From DASYCK01 sp036500205 (GTDB lineage: Bacteria; Myxococcota_A; Polyangia; Fen-1088): a stretch of DNA of 9,676 nucleotides. The DNA lies in NCBI GenBank assembly GCA_036500205.1, contig DASYCK010000254.1, positions 1 through 9,676 on the forward strand. The letters run 5' to 3'. Below, piece by piece: positions 7,097 through 9,676 of the stretch. Under the pieces are notes generated by a model. It was not told where the DNA came from. It made no database searches and was given only the letters and a program-made list of their open reading frames with translations. How positions within the stretch are numbered: position 1 is the first letter of the stretch; every line of letters starts with the position of its first letter. The position numbers were made by a program, and so were the translations under genes.

Positions 7097-7111
7097 GCGG
7101 GCCCGGCCCGC
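7097..7111 (-). terminator. GC-rich hairpin after the TMTC-like gene (weak terminator candidate)
   Basis: GCGGGC and GCCCGC (7097-7102 and 7106-7111) pair perfectly around a 3-base loop, ten bases after the stop codon of the upstream gene. No T-run follows, so it may only slow polymerase, may work with Rho, or may be chance in GC-rich DNA. If it does not terminate, the upstream gene could be co-transcribed with nuo. Confidence 0.25.
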
Positions 7112-7120
7112 GGCCCGCGG

Positions 7121-8821
7121 TCAGATTTTATCCACGTAGATCTGCGCAACGGCGGCCACAGTCGCGTCGGGCGGCCCGAGATCGATGATCGCCTTCTTGA
7201 GCAGCATCGCCGAGGTGGCCGGATCCCCCTCCTGATACGCCAGATAACCGAGCCAGGCGAACGGCAGCGCATAGCGCGGGTGGAGGGTTGCCGCGCGCTC
7301 GAGCGCCGCGCGCGCCCCGGCGCGGTCGTCGAGCAGCGCGCGCGCCGCCCCCAGGCGGGTATAGATGAAGGCGGCCCTGAAGGGGTCGCTGTCGTCGCTG
7401 CAGAGGCGCAGGGCCAGCTCCTCCCGGGCGGCCGACGCGCGCAGCGTCTCCGGGTCGCCGGTCTTCATCCCACGCGACAGGAGGTTCCCGCCCACGGCGC
7501 TCTGGGCGCCGCAGGAGCGCGGGTTGACGGCCACCGTCGCCTGCCAGAGCGTCTGGTCGTCGCGCCAGTCGCCGTGGCGCAGGTTGAGCACGACCGCCAG
7601 CGCCGCCAGCGCCGCGGTGACGGCCAGGCCCGCCCGCCGCCGGGCCGCCGGGGCCGGATGCCGCTCGACGATCCGCGCGACCGCCACCGCGGCGGCGATG
7701 GCGATCCCGCAGAGCGGGAGGTAGAGGAACCGCTCGGCGGCGGGGATCGGGATGGGGAGCAGGTTCGAGACCGGGAGCAGCGTCAGCAGGAACCAGCCGA
7801 GCCCCAGCGCCGCCACCCGCTCGCCACGCCGGAAGACCAGCGCCGTGAACGCCAGGTAGGCGAGGATGACTGCGGAGGCGAGCAGCACCGGCGGCAAGGG
7901 CTGCGGTCCGAACCGGAAGTAGCCGGTGTAGTCGGCGCAGAGGGGCCAGGGCCAGACGAGCAAACGCAGGTCGTGCGCCCAGATCGCCGGCAGCCCGATC
8001 AACGTGTCGGCGAACGTCCCGCCCGGGTAGCGGGCGTAGGCGACGGGGGTCTTGAGCGGCCCGAACCGGATGGCGAGGTAGACGACCGTCACCACCCCGT
8101 AGGGGATGAGCTCGACGATCGTCCGTCCCAACCGGGCGCCGAGCCCCGGCGAGGCCGCCGGCTCGGGCGCCCCGAAGGCGCGCGGGATCTGGCGGTCGAA
8201 CCGGCCGAGCCGCAGCAGCGCCAGCAGCGCGGGCGCCATCACCGCCGATTCCTTGGACAGAAGGCCCAGCGCGTAGGTGACCAGCGCCAGCGCCGGCCGC
8301 CGGTCGAGCGCCAGGATCAGCGTGGCCAGCGTGAAGGCGGTGACCAGCGAGTCCTCGCGGAACGAGGCGTTGTCGACCGTCTCGGCGGTGATCGGGTGCA
8401 GCACGAACAGCAGGCCGGCCACGATGGCCCAGGGGCGCCGCGCCTCCGGCAACAGGCGGCGCGTAAAGGCCATCAGCAAGAGCGCCACGGCGATGTGCCA
8501 GAGCAGGCTGTCGGCTTTGAACGTCGCGGGATGGAACCAGACCATCGCGTCGACCATGTAGGTGAGCGTGCAGAACGGCCGCCAGGTCCCTTCCAGACTG
8601 GACGCGAAGTAGCCCTTGCCGACCAGCGCCCCGAACGCGCTGGACTGCAGGAACCGCTGCGCGCCCACCAGCACCAGCCCCTCGTCGTAGGTGAAGCCGT
8701 TGCCGAGCGCCCGGGCGAACGCCGCCACCGCCACCAGCGCGACGATGACGCCCGCCCCGCGCGGCGTCGCCCACCAGGGGAGAGCCGGGGACGCCGGTGC
8801 CGCGCTTCGACGGCCGCGCAT
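7121..8821 (-). CDS. TMTC/PMT-like GT-C membrane protein with C-terminal TPR-like repeats
   Basis: A 566-residue integral membrane protein with about ten hydrophobic helices and a soluble C-terminal part. The pattern is that of bacterial proteins related to TMTC (DUF1736) and protein O-mannosyltransferases, GT-C enzymes that use lipid-linked sugars: NGFTYDEGLVL in the first loop, with Asp46-Glu47 where PMTs have their catalytic DE; TWRPFCTLTYMVD (79-91); HPITAETVDNASFRED (142-157); SKES (189-192); DLRLLVWPWPL (284-294); and AERFLYLP (362-369). The last 120 or so residues include at least two TPR-like units (AFIYTRLGAARALL... and ALPFAWLGYLAYQEGD...). The ATG at 8819-8821 is the only credible start and lacks a Shine-Dalgarno. 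Transfer of a sugar to protein or lipid outside the cytoplasmic membrane is inferred; the substrate is unknown. Neighbours give no clue. Confidence 0.8.
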   Translation of the reverse strand: MRGRRSAAPASPALPWWATPRGAGVIVALVAVAAFARALGNGFTYDEGLVLVGAQRFLQSSAFGALVGKGYFASSLEGTWRPFCTLTYMVDAMVWFHPATFKADSLLWHIAVALLLMAFTRRLLPEARRPWAIVAGLLFVLHPITAETVDNASFREDSLVTAFTLATLILALDRRPALALVTYALGLLSKESAVMAPALLALLRLGRFDRQIPRAFGAPEPAASPGLGARLGRTIVELIPYGVVTVVYLAIRFGPLKTPVAYARYPGGTFADTLIGLPAIWAHDLRLLVWPWPLCADYTGYFRFGPQPLPPVLLASAVILAYLAFTALVFRRGERVAALGLGWFLLTLLPVSNLLPIPIPAAERFLYLPLCGIAIAAAVAVARIVERHPAPAARRRAGLAVTAALAALAVVLNLRHGDWRDDQTLWQATVAVNPRSCGAQSAVGGNLLSRGMKTGDPETLRASAAREELALRLCSDDSDPFRAAFIYTRLGAARALLDDRAGARAALERAATLHPRYALPFAWLGYLAYQEGDPATSAMLLKKAIIDLGPPDATVAAVAQIYVDKI

Positions 8822-8851
8822 GGTTAGCGTCGATTCTAGTACAATCGAAGC
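8822..8851. promoter_or_regulatory. Compact divergent promoter with operator-like palindrome
   Basis: Only 30 bases separate the two divergent start codons. The spacer is a small AT-rich island in GC-rich DNA. It contains TCGATTCTAGTACAATCGA (8830-8848), a palindrome in which eight of nine pairs match around a central G. Its right half gives TACAAT (8840-8845) as a -10 for the plus-strand gene, and its left half gives TAGAAT (8838 to 8833) as a -10 for the minus-strand gene. Starts would fall about at the plus ATG and four or five bases before the minus ATG, so both messages would be leaderless or nearly so. Neither side has a clear -35. The palindrome may be a regulator's binding site or a symmetric bidirectional promoter. 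Confidence 0.5.
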
Positions 8852-9676
8852 ATGTGTGAGCTTCTGGGGATGGACTGCAACGTCCCCACGGACATCACCT
8901 TCTCGTTCACCGGGTTCGCGCTGCGGGGGGGGAAGACCGGCCCGCACGCCGACGGATGGGGTCTGGCCCTCTACGAGGGGAAGTTCGCCCGCAGCTTCCT
9001 CGAGCCCAAGCCGGCCTGCGAGAGCGCGATGGCCGACTACATCCGCAAGAACCCCATCAAGACGCTGCTGGCGGTGGCGCACGTCCGGAAGAAGACGCGC
9101 GGCAAGGCCAGCCTCGAGAACACCCACCCGTTCAAGCGCGTGCTCTGGGGGCGGCACTGGGTGTTCGCCCACAACGGGACTCTCCCCAGCGTGAAGAAGC
9201 GCAAGCTGATCCTCGAGCAGCCGGTCGGCGAGACCGACAGCGAGCACGCCTTCTGCTGGATGCTCGAGCGGATCCGGGCCGCCTTCCCCGCCGGCTATCC
9301 CAAGAACCAGCGGCGGCTCTGGAAGCTGGTGGCCGCGCTCGGGGGCGAGCTCGGCGCCGAAGGGAAGTTCAACTTCCTGCTCGCCGACGGGCGGCACCTC
9401 TTCGCGCGCTGCGGGACCAAGCTCTGCTACATCATCCGGCAAGCGCCGTTCGGGCGCGCCACCCTGCGCGACGCCGAGCTGGCGATTGATTTCTCGGCGG
9501 TGACGACCGAGAAGGACCGGGTCGCCGTGATCTCGACCGAACCTCTCACGCGCGACGAGGTCTGGCAGCAGGGAACGCCAGGATCGCTGTGGGTGTTCGA
9601 GCGCGGCGCGCTGCGGGCCACGCTGCCCAGCGGGACAGCCGATCTAGATGGGAGGGGAAGGGTGGGGGCCCCCACC
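8852..9676 (+). CDS. Class II glutamine amidotransferase, YafJ type (3' end beyond window)
   Basis: The frame is open from ATG (8852-8854) to the window edge, 275 codons without a stop. It begins MCELLGMDCNVPTDITFSFT: after Met removal Cys2 becomes the N-terminal nucleophile that releases ammonia from glutamine, as in all class II (Ntn) amidotransferases. Other family marks are RGGKTGPHADGWG (25-37), AHVRKKTRG (76-84), ENTHPF (89-94), FAHNG (105-109) and GETDSEHAFCWML (126-138). These fit the YafJ/EgtC-like branch, stand-alone enzymes whose acceptor is mostly unknown. E. coli YafJ is about 255 residues, and the usual end (WQQGTPGSLWVF) is reached near residue 249, so the last 25 residues are an unusual Gly/Arg-rich extension. 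No Shine-Dalgarno; probably a leaderless message. Soluble, cytoplasmic. Confidence 0.93.
   Translation, partial: MCELLGMDCNVPTDITFSFTGFALRGGKTGPHADGWGLALYEGKFARSFLEPKPACESAMADYIRKNPIKTLLAVAHVRKKTRGKASLENTHPFKRVLWGRHWVFAHNGTLPSVKKRKLILEQPVGETDSEHAFCWMLERIRAAFPAGYPKNQRRLWKLVAALGGELGAEGKFNFLLADGRHLFARCGTKLCYIIRQAPFGRATLRDAELAIDFSAVTTEKDRVAVISTEPLTRDEVWQQGTPGSLWVFERGALRATLPSGTADLDGRGRVGAPT
9650..9676 (+). repeat. G-quadruplex motif and 16-base perfect palindrome at window edge
   Basis: Four G-tracts with loops of 1, 2 and 1 bases (GGG, GGGG, GGG, GGGGG; 9650-9668) fit the canonical G-quadruplex pattern. The last 16 bases (9661-9676, GGTGGGGGCCCCCACC) are a perfect palindrome; whether it extends is unknown because the window ends there. 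Both lie in the unusual 3' extension of the amidotransferase gene. Confidence 0.55.

Larger units (their letters stand above)
7018..7120. other. Gap between the TMTC-like gene and nuoE
   Basis: This 103-base spacer holds the predicted nuo promoter on its nuoE side and, on the other, a very GC-rich stretch (7091-7120) able to form several hairpins. I see no small gene in it: short open frames here lack a ribosome binding site and any recognisable product. Confidence 0.7.

Noticed and set aside
7024..7272. Small minus-strand open frame across the end of the TMTC-like gene and the spacer
   Set aside because: It overlaps a well-supported gene in another frame, has no ribosome binding site, and its product is Arg-rich filler.
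7280..8827. 515-codon plus-strand open frame opposite the TMTC-like gene
   Set aside because: Arg/Gln/Glu-rich antisense shadow without domain signature; the opposite strand has the conserved membrane protein motifs.
1..9676. A new defence, mobile or CRISPR-type system
   Set aside because: I found no direct repeat array, transposase, integrase, nuclease or toxin-antitoxin pattern; all genes belong to respiratory or housekeeping-type families.

Overview
The window is GC-rich bacterial DNA from the chromosome of what looks like a Gram-negative aerobe. It is almost fully coding: eight genes on the minus strand, one on the plus strand, and no gap longer than about 100 bases. No RNA gene, CRISPR array, insertion sequence or phage gene is visible. 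High GC, complex I genes with periplasmic add-ons, a TMTC-like membrane glycosyltransferase and a YafJ-type amidotransferase suggest a Myxococcota-like or other deltaproteobacterial-type lineage. That taxonomic guess is an inference of low confidence.

Layout. From 7017 down to the left edge, on the minus strand, runs a tightly coupled complex I (NADH:quinone oxidoreductase) operon in the order nuoE, nuoF, nuoJ, nuoK, nuoL, nuoM, nuoN; nuoN is cut by the window start. Genes abut or overlap by TGATG or ATGA junctions, except for gaps of 1, 5 and 22 bases. A plausible sigma70-type promoter (perfect TTGACA, 17-base spacer, weak -10) lies just before nuoE. Upstream, on the same strand, is a 566-residue multi-membrane-span protein of the TMTC/PMT-like GT-C type with C-terminal TPR-like repeats (7121-8821). 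Divergent from it across only 30 bases is a class II glutamine amidotransferase of the YafJ type (8852 to the right edge, no stop reached).

How the genes work together. NuoE and NuoF take electrons from NADH through FMN and FeS clusters. NuoJ, K, L, M and N form most of the proton-pumping membrane arm. The subunits that join these two parts (NuoA, B, C, D, G, H, I) are not here: nuoF runs directly into nuoJ with overlapping stop and start codons, so the rest of the complex must be encoded elsewhere. The two upstream genes have no evident functional tie to complex I.

Most notable points: (1) NuoL carries an extra C-terminal PKD-like domain, predicted to be periplasmic; (2) NuoM ends in a proline-rich tail with eight consecutive prolines beside the nuoN start, in DNA with two perfect hairpins; (3) nuoG, nuoH and nuoI are absent from the usual place; (4) the 30-base divergent spacer holds a near-perfect 19-base palindrome whose two halves each form a -10-like hexamer, implying leaderless or nearly leaderless transcripts both ways. 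I see no defence system or other wholly new multi-gene system.
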